Shown here: piece by piece, positions 1-11,024 of the stretch
Layout of the letters: each line of letters starts with the position of its first letter
Numbering within the stretch: the first letter of the stretch is position 1
Source: Allolobophora icterica
Lineage: Eukaryota > Annelida > Clitellata > Crassiclitellata > Lumbricidae
DNA length: 64,000 nt
Direction of reading: 5' to 3'
Assembly: GCA_963556255.1 (NCBI GenBank)
Contig: OY744608.1
Coordinates: 34,774,599 to 34,838,598 of the forward strand
Translations under genes and position numbers: made by a program
Notes under the pieces: model-generated
What the model was told of the DNA's origin: nothing
Seen by the model: the letters and a program-made list of their open reading frames with translations, nothing else
The model's database searches: none

Positions 1-186
1 TGATAACTGCCTTGTGTTAGTTTTCAGGATTAATATGATCTCAACTGATTACTCAGATTTATAGCCAGTTTGAGGACATATGTAGTGAGCTGTTATATTG
101 TTCTGTATTTAATGCTATGTATTTTTTATTCTTAATTGTTTCATTTTGGTTTTCGTTGCTGATTCTGCCTATCTGGCGTAATACAG
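1..186. other. Left edge, no recognisable feature
   Basis: AT-rich sequence without a coding frame, splice-bounded exon or repeat that I recognise. It may be older flank of, or an unshared part of, the repeat copy that follows. Confidence 0.4.
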
Positions 187-416
187 ATGTTCAATATGAA
201 CAGTCATTTAACAAAACTCAAGAATTCTGTATCAAGCATGCCTGCATCATACGATCAATATCTATGGACGGATACAAGTCTTGTAAGTCTTAGTTGCTGG
301 TCAGGAAAACCCATTGGCAGCAGCAACAATTATTCTGTATCAGACGGTATGATAAACCATGGGAAGATTTCAAAAGGACTCGCTATCTGTACATTTACAT
401 CCAGTGCTTGAAAAGC

Positions 417-485
<69 letters not shown>

Positions 486-924
486 AGCGACTTAATTCAG
501 CACCTGTAGAACGTATCTTTTTCACATGGCGGAATTTTTGAGGCCCACCTGGCACGCCTTGGTCAGAAAATTCTGAGCGAATTGGTTTTTATAAAATACA
601 AAAGGCATTTGGAATAATATTTGCATGAAAGACTTTTGAATGCGAATTCGGAATTCTCTGCAGTTTGCATTTAAAGTTAATTTGCTGGAATAAATAAAAG
701 ACTCATGTTTTCATTAAAATAGCGAATATTCCGACTTGACAATTTTTAAAAGTCTTGACCTGATTGCGATTTTTTGGGTCTTGGTCTTGGTCTTGAGATT
801 CAAGGTCTTGGTCTTGGTCTCGAGGTTCAAAGTCTTGGTCTTGGTCTTGAGGTTCAAGGTTTTGGTCTTGGTCTTGAGGTTCAAGGTCTTGGTCTTGAGG
901 TTTAAGGTCTTGACAACAAGACTG
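187..924 (+). mobile_element. Partial copy of the GTCTTG-repeat hAT-like element
   Basis: Most of this stretch is nearly the same as 18,610-19,338: the same sequence around a long (GT)n run, then the same block of tandem GGTCTTGGTCTTGAGGTTCAA-like units. It ends in GACAACAAGACTG (912-924), the right terminal inverted repeat of the complete copy at 18,435-19,338. The left terminus, CAGTCTTGTTGTC, is not found upstream, so this copy is truncated or rearranged on its left. No transposase is encoded; the short reading frames here come from repeats. Confidence 0.75.
421..484. repeat. (GT)n microsatellite
   Basis: About 32 uninterrupted GT dinucleotides. The same tract is at the same place in the second element copy (about 18,834-18,881) but shorter, so it belongs to the element and has changed length independently. 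Confidence 0.97.
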
Positions 925-1321
925 TATAGTCTGTTAAAATTCGACTCCTGTAATAACTTGTGATCATCCGTTCATACTGATTTGTAATCACACTGCGTTA
1001 TTGTCAGTTTGAAAATATTAAACGAAGATTATTATTATTATTATTATTGATTTACTCTCAGCTTCTCATTCAGCTATTTGAAAACGAGATGAAAAACATG
1101 CCTAATGAATTTGAATCTGAATTTGAACTGACTGAGAATCAAACAACTGAGCTGCCTCAAAAATATGATGTTACCACTGTAGGCCTACTATGAGCAACAT
1201 AGAGTTCGGAAAAAAGAAATTCCGTGAGGAAATGTCATTGGATGATTCCAGAAAGATATTCATAGTATCTCTAGATTGTGTCATAAATAGCACAACTAAA
1301 GGATTTCATTCATTCATTCAT
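925..1321. other. Unassigned stretch with an exon-like segment
   Basis: From about 1,075, after a CATTCAG that could be a splice acceptor, a frame reads through roughly 38 Glu/Asn-rich codons (ENEMKNMPNEF...) to a stop at 1,190. It could be an exon or a decayed transposase remnant. There is no convincing donor and no family I recognise. A short (ATT)n run is at 1,029-1,049. Confidence 0.2.
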
Positions 1322-1765
1322 TCGAGTATTTATATAACACATCTTCAAGGGGGCTAATCAGAGGTGCTCCCGACTCCAGCACGGCCAAATAGGACTAGTT
1401 TTCAATCTAGTGTAGAACGTATCAGTGAATTCAGTGGGAGTCCTGAGGAGCAGGCGCAGCTCCAAAGGGAGCCCGTTCCATGCCGTCGGGCCCATCACTG
1501 AAAAAAGCACGGTTTCGCATGGTGGCTCTGCGGGCAAAAGGCATAATGAGCATCCCCTTCCCCGAAGAGCGGAGGTGGCGGCTACCCTGAACTCCCAGCA
1601 CAAGGCGCCAAAGGACCCGCAGATAAGCTGGAGTGCAGCCCATCTGGCACCGCCACACCTGGGAAACAACCCTGTATAATACGCGCTGGATGACAGGAAG
1701 CCAATGTAGGACCTTCAGCATATATAACCAGAGACCTGAGCATTTGACATATGTAGCTTCCAAAT
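1322..1765 (-). mobile_element. LINE fragment, antisense (C-terminal end of ORF2)
   Basis: Read on the minus strand this gives the usual C-terminal signature of CR1/L2-like non-LTR retrotransposon polyproteins: an LHWLPV block, then a GPTAWNGLPLELR-like block (the common form is GPxxWNSLPxxLR) and a degraded FKxxLKT-like tail. The frame is broken between the blocks, so it is dead. The low end (about 1,322-1,345, TTTATATAACACATC) is the start of the 3' tail region. Confidence 0.75.
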
Positions 1766-1894
1766 TTAGTTGTTTACTTTAGATGCAAAGCATTTTAGCA
1801 ATGTAACCAAATTAGAATCTCTAGCAGACATGTGCTAAAATTGATCGCCAATGATGTGTTCCATTCATCCTATCCTCGCTCCCTCTGGTGTTAA

Positions 1895-1957
1895 AACCTG
1901 GCTACGCCACTGGCAGCTCGCGGGCCGCATGTGGCCCGCGGGTTGGCCATCCCTGTC
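1895..1957. mobile_element. Ends of hAT-like MITEs with a GC hairpin
   Basis: GGCTACGCCACTGG and GGCCATCCCTG look like right-hand termini of two common hAT-type MITE families, whose ends begin CAGTGGCGTAGCC and CAGGGATGGCC. Between them CGCGGGCC-GCATGT-GGCCCGCG is a perfect 8-bp hairpin. I could not find matching left ends, so this is probably a fragment. Confidence 0.4.
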
Positions 1958-2415
1958 TTAAATACATGATACGTAGGCTACTTGATTATTCGAGACTAAG
2001 CTGCATAATTATCAAAACATGCTAGACCCTTGAAAGTATACGGCCTAATTAATCTGTCTATTGATCATTTAGTTATTTATCCATCTGTCTTCAAGAGGAA
2101 AAATTCTTACGTCTGGCTTCGAATTTCTAGCTTTCTGATAGACGATTTTCCTGTTCGAGGAGATATTAAAACGAATCAGTCAGTCATTGCTTGTTCTGTG
2201 CTTTGAAGCAGGACACTTCTCCAGTCACACATCCAATTTCTGGCATTTTCCTGATCGAAGATTTTGAAGCGACCTTCCTTGCCATCTCTTCCAAATGAAA
2301 TTCGGTTTGTCTCCATGACTCGACACAATCATTTAATCTATGACGTCATGCATCCAAACGACTTAATTGTAACAGAAAATGACGTAATCGCAACAATAGC
2401 AAGGCTGACCATTCA

Positions 2416-2515
2416 CATAGGAGTAATTTACGGGAGGTACGAGGGGTACCCCACTTTTTGGACTGGAGGGTACCGTACCTCCCACTTTCATACCCATTGT
2501 TTTTGCCCGTTATTA
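2416..2515. mobile_element. Fragment of the CATAGGCGTAATTT MITE family
   Basis: CATAGGAGTAATTT followed by GGTACGAGGGGTACC and CCCACTTTTTGGAC matches the left half of the complete element at 6,497-6,693. The right half is missing and the sequence runs into an ATC microsatellite. Confidence 0.6.
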
Positions 2516-2566
2516 TTTTATCTGAGGAAGATCTCAATATTCAAAACAATTACATCAGTGTTATCA

Positions 2567-2625
2567 CTATCATCATCACTCTCATTGTTATTGTTGTTGT
2601 TATTATTATTATTATTATTGTCGCT

Positions 2626-2658
<33 letters not shown>

Positions 2659-2698
2659 GTCATCGTCATCGTCATCGTCGTCATCGTCATCGTCATCG

Positions 2699-2782
<84 letters not shown>
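2567..2782. repeat. (ATC)n trinucleotide tract
   Basis: Compound ATC/GTC/ATT tract with long pure ATC runs, especially 2,700-2,782. It makes artificial poly-Ser, poly-Ile and poly-Met frames on the two strands, none of which is a gene. Confidence 0.97.
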
Positions 2783-2789
2783 CTATTAG

Positions 2790-3189
2790 TGAACTATCAA
2801 ATGCGACATTGTAGTATTAATGGGGCAGCGTGAAAAGGGAAGAATAGTCCATATTGTGAAGTAATTGTATTACGGCACCTAGTACCTAGTATATATGGAT
2901 GCATTGACACTTGAGACGGCGGCAGATTTTGAAATACACTAAAGACAGTGTGAGAATTGTAGAAAAAAGACGGGAGGGGTTAGACTTTGATGAGTTTCAT
3001 CCAAGTGGAGTTGAATATTTTATTCGTATTTTGTAACCTGAGGAAATTCAAAAATGCAACAGAAAGCTTAAATTCCTTAAGGCGATATCATCACCAAATT
3101 TATTACTAGGCTATACAATTCACATGGTCACAAATCTCACAATAATCCAGAATATTACTGTATTAGTAACCCACAAAGTGAACTGTGAG
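2790..3189. other. No recognised feature
   Basis: Ordinary AT-rich intergenic sequence. I see no supported frame or element ends. Confidence 0.4.
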
Positions 3190-3195
3190 AGGAAG

Positions 3196-3646
3196 GGGCC
3201 ATCCATATATTACGTACACAAAAATCCGGGAAAATTGGACCCCCTCCCCCCTGTTCGCAAGCGTACTTTCTTCCACCACCCCCCCCTGAGTACGTACGTT
3301 TGACGCAACCCCCCCCCCACCGATGACCAGCTGCAGAAAGTGTCTCCAGGCAGCCTGTCTGCACTTTAGGCCAGATTATTGAAGGGCCAATATAGACAAA
3401 TTATAGGTGTCGTTCACAGCACAGAATAACTGCACGTGGCTTTTATATAATGTAATAAAATGCCATGGGACGACTATAGGATAATACAGAGTTATAAAGA
3501 GGCTAATGTGGACGTCATAATTAGAAATTTATTTTGGGTACGTACACATTTTGTTACCCCCCCTCCCCCCCGTTCGCACCCGTACGCAAAATCGCCAAAA
3601 TCCGACCCCCCTCCCCCCCTAAGTGCGTACGTAATATGTGGATGGC
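3196..3646. mobile_element. TIR element with GGGGCCATCCA ends
   Basis: The left end GGGGCCATCCATATATTACG (3,196) is mirrored by CGTAATATGTGGATGGCCCC at about 3,627-3,646, giving terminal inverted repeats of about 20 bp with two mismatches. Just inside each end are C-rich segments with related GTTCGCA/CGTAC motifs in opposite orientation. No transposase frame and no clear target duplication, so the superfamily is not assigned. Confidence 0.65.
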
Positions 3647-3647
3647 C

Positions 3648-3755
3648 CCAAATGCTAAAATATATGCACAATGTAATCACACCACACAACCGAGGGGGTT
3701 GGAAACGATTCCCTGGGGTGTGCATTGAAGACTCAACGGGGAGGGGAGCCAATCT
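3648..3755. repeat. Interspersed repeat, inverted copy of 12,430-12,540
   Basis: The block containing GAGGGGGTTGGAAACGA and GGTGTGCATTGAAGAC is the reverse complement, with scattered changes, of 12,430-12,540. Its ends are not defined. Confidence 0.6.
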
Positions 3756-3959
3756 AATTAATTACTTCTTTGGAACCGTTATCACAATGCAGAAGACAAC
3801 AATTGTTGGTAGTTTCAGGTGAAATCGCTGTCAAAATCAATATCCATTGTAAAAGTGGGGTCGAAGTCCTATTATAGATCAGAGAAACATAAAACCAGGC
3901 TACGGTGGATATGCCACCCATGACGTGCTTTCCATCACCATCAAAATTATAGCCAATTC

Positions 3960-4160
3960 CAAATTGTAATCGTAAACTCTAAATTTCTAAAGCGCTACTC
4001 TAAAGACAATCGCAGGGCATCAGCTTATTCACGAGCGCTGCGTCGTATCAGAGGGGTTGTCCAGAGAGCGATGTCCAGCGGAGATCCGAGTACGGTTGCC
4101 AGAGAGAGGAGACAGGGGGCTGCTAAAGCAGGTTTCGTCCAGGACGAGAAAGCTTTAACA
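3960..4160 (-). mobile_element. LINE 3' tail, antisense
   Basis: The reverse complement (ACAACCCCTCTGAT...GACGCAGCGCTCGTGAATA...GCGCTTTAGAAATTTAG) matches the 3' end of the LINE fragment at 42,980-43,075. The same tail recurs at 49,020-49,195. It is a 5'-truncated insertion of one LINE family. Confidence 0.65.
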
Positions 4161-5100
4161 GTGGGAGGGGACGACACGCCATACATTTGCGCCCCCCCCC
4201 AATTTTTAAGAAACACCAAAAAAAGGTCAAGAATTTTTGTACCTCTTTTTTGATCAGATCAGTTCAAAAGTCTTTTTTGACCAGATCATTTCAAAAGTGT
4301 CCCCCCACCTGTCAAAGAAGATCGCCGCCACTGGTTCCAGAGTTGAGGTGCAGTGTCTGATCTGATGTCTAAACCACTCTGCCCGCTCTTTTCTTCCTCT
4401 TCGTTCTGCAGTCCGTTTTGACCTTTTTGTCCCTCGATCGCGAACTTCTTCGGCCCAGCATCGGGCTTTCACTATGGAATGACCCTACACTGCAATCCGC
4501 AGTAGGATTCTAGAGGGGATCACAACTGCGTCTCTTCGCTGCCTAAAGACTTCCTGCTTACGGGCCTGTCACGATGAGAGGGCGTCTGTATAGCCCTGCT
4601 GAGAAAGGCACTTTATAATGTTCATCTAAGATAAGTATCGGATATGGATCGGTTGGGAAACTTCAGGCGGTAGTGACTGGGGGGACGGTAGAGAGTGTGA
4701 TTCGAAGTATGGAAAAGGGAATTACAGTAATCAAGCTTGGAGTGGACAATAGAGGTAGCGATAGTAATTTACTTCATTCTCCTCTTGAATTTTAAAATTA
4801 ACTGAGGAACTATAAAGTAGAGAAAAAGCCTGGGTTAAATTAGTAGGAGCTAAAGCGCTATATAACAGCTGACAATCACAATTTGTGAGTCAACATTTCA
4901 GTCGACGAAATCATTGGGAGGGGGAGCTAACGGTACTTTACTGAGGCTTAAAACATAGGCATTATCAGTCTAGATGATAATGTGCCTTCAAATTGGCCTA
5001 GGGCCTAATAGGAGATTATCGCCATCTACTTATAGCATTCCATAGAGATTGCTTAAAATAATATTCATTTGTTATGTTCACTACTTGTTGGCCTTTGAGT
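4161..5100. other. No recognised feature
   Basis: Contains a C-run near 4,191 and a direct repeat (GATCAGATCAGTTCAAAAGT / GACCAGATCATTTCAAAAGT) at about 4,250-4,300. No gene or bounded element is visible. Confidence 0.4.
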
Positions 5101-5104
5101 AGGC

Positions 5105-5300
5105 CTACGAGTCTTTGAACGCGCCGTCACGCTTGAGCGATGTTTAAAGCTCTTCGCGTCTGTCGTGCTCGGCCATCGTCTTATACTTTTGTGAAGTTGC
5201 TACGCTATTGGCTGCCACACGCCCTCGCCAATACGCCCCGCTCATCATGGCCCATTCTATTGGCCTCTTAGCTGGAAACCTAAGGTTGAGTAAAGCGTTC
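5105..5300 (+). promoter_or_regulatory. Candidate promoter of gene 1
   Basis: A locally CpG-rich island in AT-rich surroundings. It holds three CCAAT boxes: inverted (ATTGG) at 5,207 and 5,259, direct at 5,228. It lies directly upstream of a short ATG segment with a good splice donor (5,416). No TATA box is evident, as usual for CpG promoters. The link to the gene is by position and codon phase only. Confidence 0.4.
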
Positions 5301-5397
5301 ACAGCATATAGATCTTTGTGCTAAGTGGCCGTTTTTCTCACGCGTTACTGGACTAGGCTATCGCGTAGATGTATAAACACTGAAAAACCTATGGACT

Positions 5398-5415
5398 ATG
5401 GAAGACTGGAAGGAG
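5398..5415 (+). CDS. Candidate first coding exon of gene 1
   Basis: ATG-GAA-GAC-TGG-AAG-GAG (MEDWKE) is followed at once by the donor GTGAGG. It ends in phase 0, the phase required by the next exon at 12,977. An earlier ATG at 5,391 would end in phase 1 and not fit. The transcript start is probably about 5,290-5,390. Joining this to an exon 7.5 kb away is inference; another upstream exon could serve instead. Confidence 0.3.
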
Positions 5416-5596
5416 GTGAGGTGTAATAATTTGTAATCCTCACAAAATATAGATTGTCGTTATGATTAATATGTGATCACTTATAAGTTAACACCATCGT
5501 TGAATAATTGGTTTATTAAAACCTTAAGGGCAATTCTGTAAAACTAGCTTAGAAAGTACCGGTAGGCCCCTACAGCAAAGCAGTTGTGTTATATTC

Positions 5597-5701
5597 TGTG
5601 TATGTATGTATGCATGTATGTATGTATGTATGTATGTATGTATGTATGTATGTATGTATGTACATGTATGTAGGCCTACATGTATGTATGTATGTACAAG
5701 T
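5597..5701. repeat. (ATGT)n microsatellite
   Basis: About 20 ATGT units, interrupted by TAGGCCTAC and ending in an imperfect second block. Confidence 0.95.
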
Positions 5702-6023
5702 ATGTAGGGCCTATGTGGCTGTTTGTATAGGTCTCCTCACTCTACTGTGAATTTTCTGTGTTGTTGTCACACTGCCATTGGAGAGCATATTATGCAAATC
5801 AAAGTAGGGCCTACTTTAGGCCAATACGAAGGTTCAACTGACTGCAATACAGTTGTTCAAAAATTGAGAACTTATATATATAGTTTTCATCACTAGCTGC
5901 ACACTTGTTCGTTCCATAGATTTCACCATTCATAGCAAGCCTTACTACTGTCCTTGAAGAAAGACAATAGGCCTATGCCTTCCATACGTTTTTTAATCAG
6001 ATTTTTCTTCCATTTCTTAACAC

Positions 6024-6145
<122 letters not shown>

Positions 6146-6496
6146 ATTTCTCCCACATCTTGACCAGGACGACCACTCCAGAATCAACATCATCAATTAG
6201 TATCTTACACCTGAGGGATCATATATACCTCGATCGGGTCAAAACAAATAATAGCAGCAACAACAACAACAACAATAATAATAATAACAACAACAATAGG
6301 CCTAATAATAATACGATTTATATAGGGCCTTAGCTCACCCGAGGCCGAAGAAAAGGGCATTGTCCATGACAAAGATCAACGACAGTCATGATATGAAAGT
6401 TTAATAAGATCTCCATAGAGCTGTAATTTGAACGTCTCCAAAGATGGCGCATTTTTCACATGGTCGGGCAGACTGCTCCACGCAGTTGGGTCTAGT

Positions 6497-6693
6497 CATA
6501 GGCGTAATTTGTAGGGGTACGAGGGTACCGATACCCCCCAATTGTTGGACCTAGGGGTACCGTACCCCCCACTTTTTAAACAATGCCAATCAATATTTTA
6601 CTATTGAGCCTTCCCAGAGATTGCAGTCTCTGCCTTGATTCATGTATGTAAGAAATTGGTACCCCCACTTTTTAGACCAAAGTTACGCCTCTG
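6497..6693. mobile_element. 197-bp hAT-like MITE inside a LINE
   Basis: Ends CATAGGCGTAA and TTACGCCTCTG form terminal inverted repeats. The flanks are perfect 8-bp direct repeats GGTCTAGT (6,489-6,496 and 6,694-6,701), as expected for hAT transposition. Inside are inverted GGTACC / CCCCACTTTTT blocks. It is the same family as 8,710-8,962 and the fragment at 2,416. Confidence 0.88.
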
Positions 6694-6862
6694 GGTCTAG
6701 TGACAGTTCTAAAAGGAACAGTCGCAAAACCTCGTAGACAACCGCGGGACTTGTAGTTGATTTTTCGATGAGGAGCGTAGCCGACATCTGTTCCGGTTAG
6801 CTGCTACCCAAATGCAGGTGTCGGAGATATAATCTTGCATGAGGTCATTCAGTGCTTTATAG

Positions 6863-6911
6863 GTGTTGCTGAAAGAAACAACCTACACGTAGGTGTTTCT
6901 TTCAGCAACAC
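6863..6911. repeat. 49-bp near-perfect hairpin
   Basis: Arms GTGTTGCTGAAAGAAAC and GTTTCTTTCAGCAACAC are perfectly complementary over 17 bp and enclose AACCTACACGTAGGT, itself nearly palindromic. It lies within the antisense LINE remnant. Confidence 0.85.
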
Positions 6912-7396
6912 GCAGCCAGTGTAGGCTGTCGCGCGGCAGATCAGCGACTTGATCGGATGGTGCCCGGCCACAGACGAGATGGGCAGCAGAATTAGTGCCG
7001 AATGTATTCGATCTCGCTGACCTTCCGTCAATTGACCCCCATATAGGCGTAGCCACACTGAGGCAAGAGGAGGCAGTTGCCTCCTGTTGCAGATGTTCTG
7101 CGAGAATGGGGCAGATTAGCCTACTATGTGTTGATGCTTTAAAAGTAAAACAGAAATAGCAGTTTGATTTTCTGAACTAGACGAAATGGACATGGAAGAG
7201 GTTATTCTTGATGGTTCTATGTACTAAGGCAAATCCAGGGATCCAATGATGTCATACTTCTCTGGTCTCTACCATTTCCTGTTCTTCTGTGTAGCCAAGC
7301 CTGCAGGTGTCTATGTCCACCATCCAGTCAATATAAAAGGAGTCAGTAGCGAGTAATGGCAATGAACAAATTTTGTCAGCAAAGGTTTTAAGGGTA

Positions 7397-7928
7397 AAGG
7401 GGTCATCCATAAAGGATGTCCGCAAATATGACCTACTTTGGACCCCTCCCCCTTTTCCGCAATTGACCTTACCCTCCCTCTCCCCCTTTGCGAACGTCCG
7501 CACGCCAAAGCTAATGAACGGAAAAAAACACATTGTGAATAACGTCATTAATAAGCTACCAGGTCTATCTTATTTAAAAATCATCTTACTTAAAATGTCA
7601 ACCAGTACATGCTATTTAAAATAGAAAAGTAAGCAGTGTTCTACATCAGCAAGGGCCTACTGCATTTTAAAACAACATACAAACAAGTAATATAAATAGT
7701 AAGCAAATGTTTAACTACCTGCACGCCTTTTAAAACGGTTTTAGGCAATCACCTCACTGACCTTTTCAATTGTCTCTCGGGTTAGGTTGAAACTAGGATG
7801 TTTAAAAAACTATCAAATTTAGAAATTTAAAGGCGGACCTTTGCACTGGTCATAATCCCTTCCCTTGTCTGCATTTGAATGACCCCTCCCTCCCTCTCAT
7901 TGCGGACGTCCTTTACGGATGCCTCTAA
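7397..7928. mobile_element. TIR element with GGTCATCCATAAAGGATGTCC end
   Basis: The left end (GGTCATCCATAAAGGATGTC, about 7,402) is mirrored on the right by GCGGACGTCCTTTACGGATGCC (about 7,902-7,923). C/T-rich segments (CCCTCCC) follow both ends. About 530 bp, with no transposase frame and no certain target duplication. The ends resemble in style the element at 3,196. Confidence 0.6.
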
Positions 7929-8705
7929 ATGGTATTTTTGGGCAGGAGGGAATCTTGACAGCGGTTGCTTATCACCTGAAAGTCAACATCGTTTTCTTTG
8001 AGCAGTGCATGCAAGGGCGCAACTTTGCCCACAGAATTGTATCCCCTCCTCCCTCCCTTCCCTCTATGTAACTGTCATGTCGCAAAAATATTTTAGCATA
8101 GGGCCATAAAGTGGGTGTCATCGGACACCACCATCACAATTTCAAAGTTACGCTTACGAGTGCATGGAAAGCTTAGTCTTTGAGGACGGGTTTCGAAATA
8201 GTTTGCTCAAATTTCAAGATTACGAGTCTTATATGTCCTTCTCACCAGGGGCTTCTATCCCTATTCAGGGCGGGCGCAAGTTGAGCCCAGTGAAAAAGAG
8301 GGGGGGAGTATTTCTTTTCAATTTTTATTACGCTCCCTACAAGTTACAGTCTTTGCTCACAGTTCTGTGCAGGGCGTAGTAGGGGTCAGAGGAAAGGAAG
8401 CAGACTGCTTCCAATTTGTGTCAGAGGGAAAATTCCCCCCCCCCCCAGTGAAATAGATATTTCTGTTCCACTATGGCCAGCAAAATGCCTTGTCCTGCAA
8501 CATCCAAGGACTGAACATTTTAGATTAAACATTGCTATTGGCTATGTCGCGAAGGCCTTCGAACGGCGTTTTTCAACTTAGTATTTTGATGTAGGTATTA
8601 CTATTATGGACCATGTAATATTTGCTTAGTTTACAGTGTCTAAGCAGTGTTATAGATTGTCATTATTATTTTTATCAGTGTTATGAGCCATGCAATATTT
8701 GCTTA
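7929..8705. other. No gene; mobile-element debris suspected
   Basis: Contains C- and G-runs (8,300; 8,437-8,446) and a stretch repeated as CTTAGTTTACAGTGTCTAAG / CTTAGTTTACATTGTCTAAG (8,625 and 8,963). No bounded element or coding frame. Confidence 0.35.
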
Positions 8706-8709
8706 GGTT

Positions 8710-8962
8710 CAGGGGCGTAACTTTGGTCTAAAAAGTTGGGGTACCAATTTCATCTCCACTTTCACTTTTCGCATGGAGACCATTTCGAACATATTACCCT
8801 GCCAGTATTCTCATAAATTTTTATGTCAGTAAAAACAAGCCATCTTTTAATTGCAGTAATAATAAAATATTGATAGGCATTATTTAGATAGTGAGGTACG
8901 GTCCCCCAGTCCAAAAAGTGGGGTACAGGTACCCCTTGTACCTCCCACAAATTACGCCTATG
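8710..8962. mobile_element. 253-bp hAT-like MITE
   Basis: Starts CAGGGGCGTAACTTTGGTC and ends ACAAATTACGCCTATG. It is flanked by CTTAGGTT (8,702-8,709) and CTTAGTTT (8,963-8,970), an 8-bp duplication with one mismatch. It is the reverse-orientation relative of 6,497-6,693 with an AT-rich centre. Confidence 0.82.
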
Positions 8963-8970
8963 CTTAGTTT

Positions 8971-11020
8971 ACATTGTCTAAGCAGTGTTATAGTCACTAT
9001 AGTGTATCATTATTACCTGTTTTTCTTTAGCTATTGATCATTATGTTCTGCTATTTTTCTGCTGATGTAGGATGCAAAAAAATGTTTAAAAAATTGAAAA
9101 AGCGTTCATAATCCTGTTGATTAAGAAAAACTAGTTGGTCAATGCTACAATTATTGTCGTGTAGTGCAGAGAAAATGGGATTATCAGGTCTTGAAATATT
9201 CCTGCAAAAATAATTGTCGGCTGGGTAACACTGCAATAGGCAGGGATAGAGCCTGTTGCCGCTGCATTACACCTGAAATAGGCATTCGTAATGCAGTCTT
9301 TGAAATCCCCATATATTTGCTAAGCAGTGTCCCATATTGCCCAGTATTTTAACATGTGTCCCATATTTTGGAAATTTTGTCCCATATATATTACAGCCTG
9401 TCCCATAACATTTTTGCAGTGCACTGGGAGCCCTACAGAAATTAATTCAACAGTTCAGTTTTCTTTCTCCAAAAATCCGCTAAAACTCACATGCGGCAAT
9501 GTAGAAACCCAAAAAAATTTCGGGGACAATCCCGGACCCCTCCGCTTCAAGGGAAGGGGAGGAGAAGGGAAGGCAGGGAATGGTACAGAAGTGGTAAAGG
9601 GAGAGGGAGGGGATAAGGTGTGAGGGATGGGATGGGGAGGGGTACGGTGGAAGGGAAGGCAAGGTATTGAAGGGATTTACAGTATAGGGGAATTGCTTCC
9701 AGCGTACAGGGGGTTCTGTGAAAGAGGGGGAAGGAGATGGATTGAGCCCCGTTGTTTAGAGGGGGGGGGGGGTAGAAGCCACTGCTTCTCACTATACCAT
9801 TATACAGGCAAATATGTTGTTGAGACTATTAAGTACTTCAGTTGGTAGAACCCTCACATTCTTTGTGACAGCCAAGCCAAGAGATGAGAATGTCAGGGCT
9901 GCTCAAACCATGGGTGTTCATAATATAAGGATCATTACCCACAACAGAAAAACTGAAATCTCCTCATCTGGGCACTTGTATGCATAGTTAGCCTACTGTA
10001 CAAAGGAGTTAAATTAGCCCAACTTCAACAAACTGGAAGAATTAAGTAACTGTTAAAGAAATTGAATAGGTATGTTGTTTATGTCTGCATTTAAGTGTCA
10101 TTTCTAATTATTGACAGGCAAGTAACTTCAGTAGTGCTGATGCACTTGTGGCATTTTTACCAGTATTTATGTATGTATCAAAACACTTAAAATAGCACCT
10201 TTGAAGTACCTCAAACGCATCTCAAACGTCTGCACACATGACTATGTAGGCCTACAGTTAGTTGATTGATACAGTGGCATTTTAAGGTTGTTTGAAAATG
10301 TTGGTTGAGCATGGTTAAGTGAAACACACTGAAACAGTTTGTATGTATCATGGAAGATGTCCAAGAGGAAGTTTAAGAACTACTAGAATACAACTCGATG
10401 GAAAATTCTGATCAAGTCAAAATGAAAAGAATGGCTGAAGATCACCAGCCCTGAAAAGGTGATGCAGCAACCATAATAGCAAGAAAACAAACATGTACTT
10501 AAAATCATACAGAACTGCTAGACAGCTATAAGAAAAGCTGCTTGGAAAGTATTAATGAACTGCTACCACACCTGACACCACTGTAGGCCTATATAACCGT
10601 TATCTCCTGATGTCTGTACTCTGTATGCTCAGAAAAGCTAAATCAATATTATTATTGGATTCAGCTAATTCCGAGTTTCTCCATTAAAACAAAATTTGTG
10701 AGGCAGGTATGGTGAGGTTCTGTTCCAAGTCCAGAGATCATGGGACAGCTATTGACAGGCAGATAGGGTTTAGAATTGAAACAGCATAAATGGTACGCCC
10801 TATGTAGAAAAAGAAGAATCGGGATAGATTTTTATTTCCCTCAGTTTTTTAAAATAACAAACTGCATAGAAATTGCAAGAGGAATAGAGTTGGCGAGTTG
10901 TTGGAATGGCTCCCATAGTTGCCGTAGTTCTGGTGGGTGTGTATTTCAAAAGGTGTAATTTGAGTCACGCAGTAGTTACCAAATTTTAAACATGAGGTGA
11001 CAGAGGGTGGAATGCTGTTC
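8971..11020. other. Gene 1 intron-like interval, no gene
   Basis: A purine-rich tract with GGGAGG/GGGAAGG motifs spans about 9,540-9,780, ending in a G10 run. Around 9,310-9,420 a CCCATAT/GTCCCATA motif recurs several times. Around 10,330-10,500 a decayed GRCPRGSLRTT-like frame may be a LINE remnant. No exon with convincing borders. Confidence 0.35.
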
Positions 11021-11024
11021 GGGT

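Larger units (their letters stand above)
6313..7045 (-). mobile_element. LINE fragment, antisense, split by a MITE
   Basis: On the minus strand this reads into a C-terminal LINE block: DPTAWSSLPDHVKNAPSLET, then a KLQLYGDLIK-like tail. Removing the MITE at 6,497-6,693 and one copy of its duplication makes that block continuous, so the MITE inserted into an existing LINE. The high-coordinate side (6,760-7,045) is more decayed polyprotein sequence, including a CxxxLHWL-like region. Confidence 0.7.

Noticed and set aside
2458..2833. Frames with poly-Ser, poly-Ile and poly-Met
   Set aside because: Translation of the ATC microsatellite; no unique protein sequence on either side.
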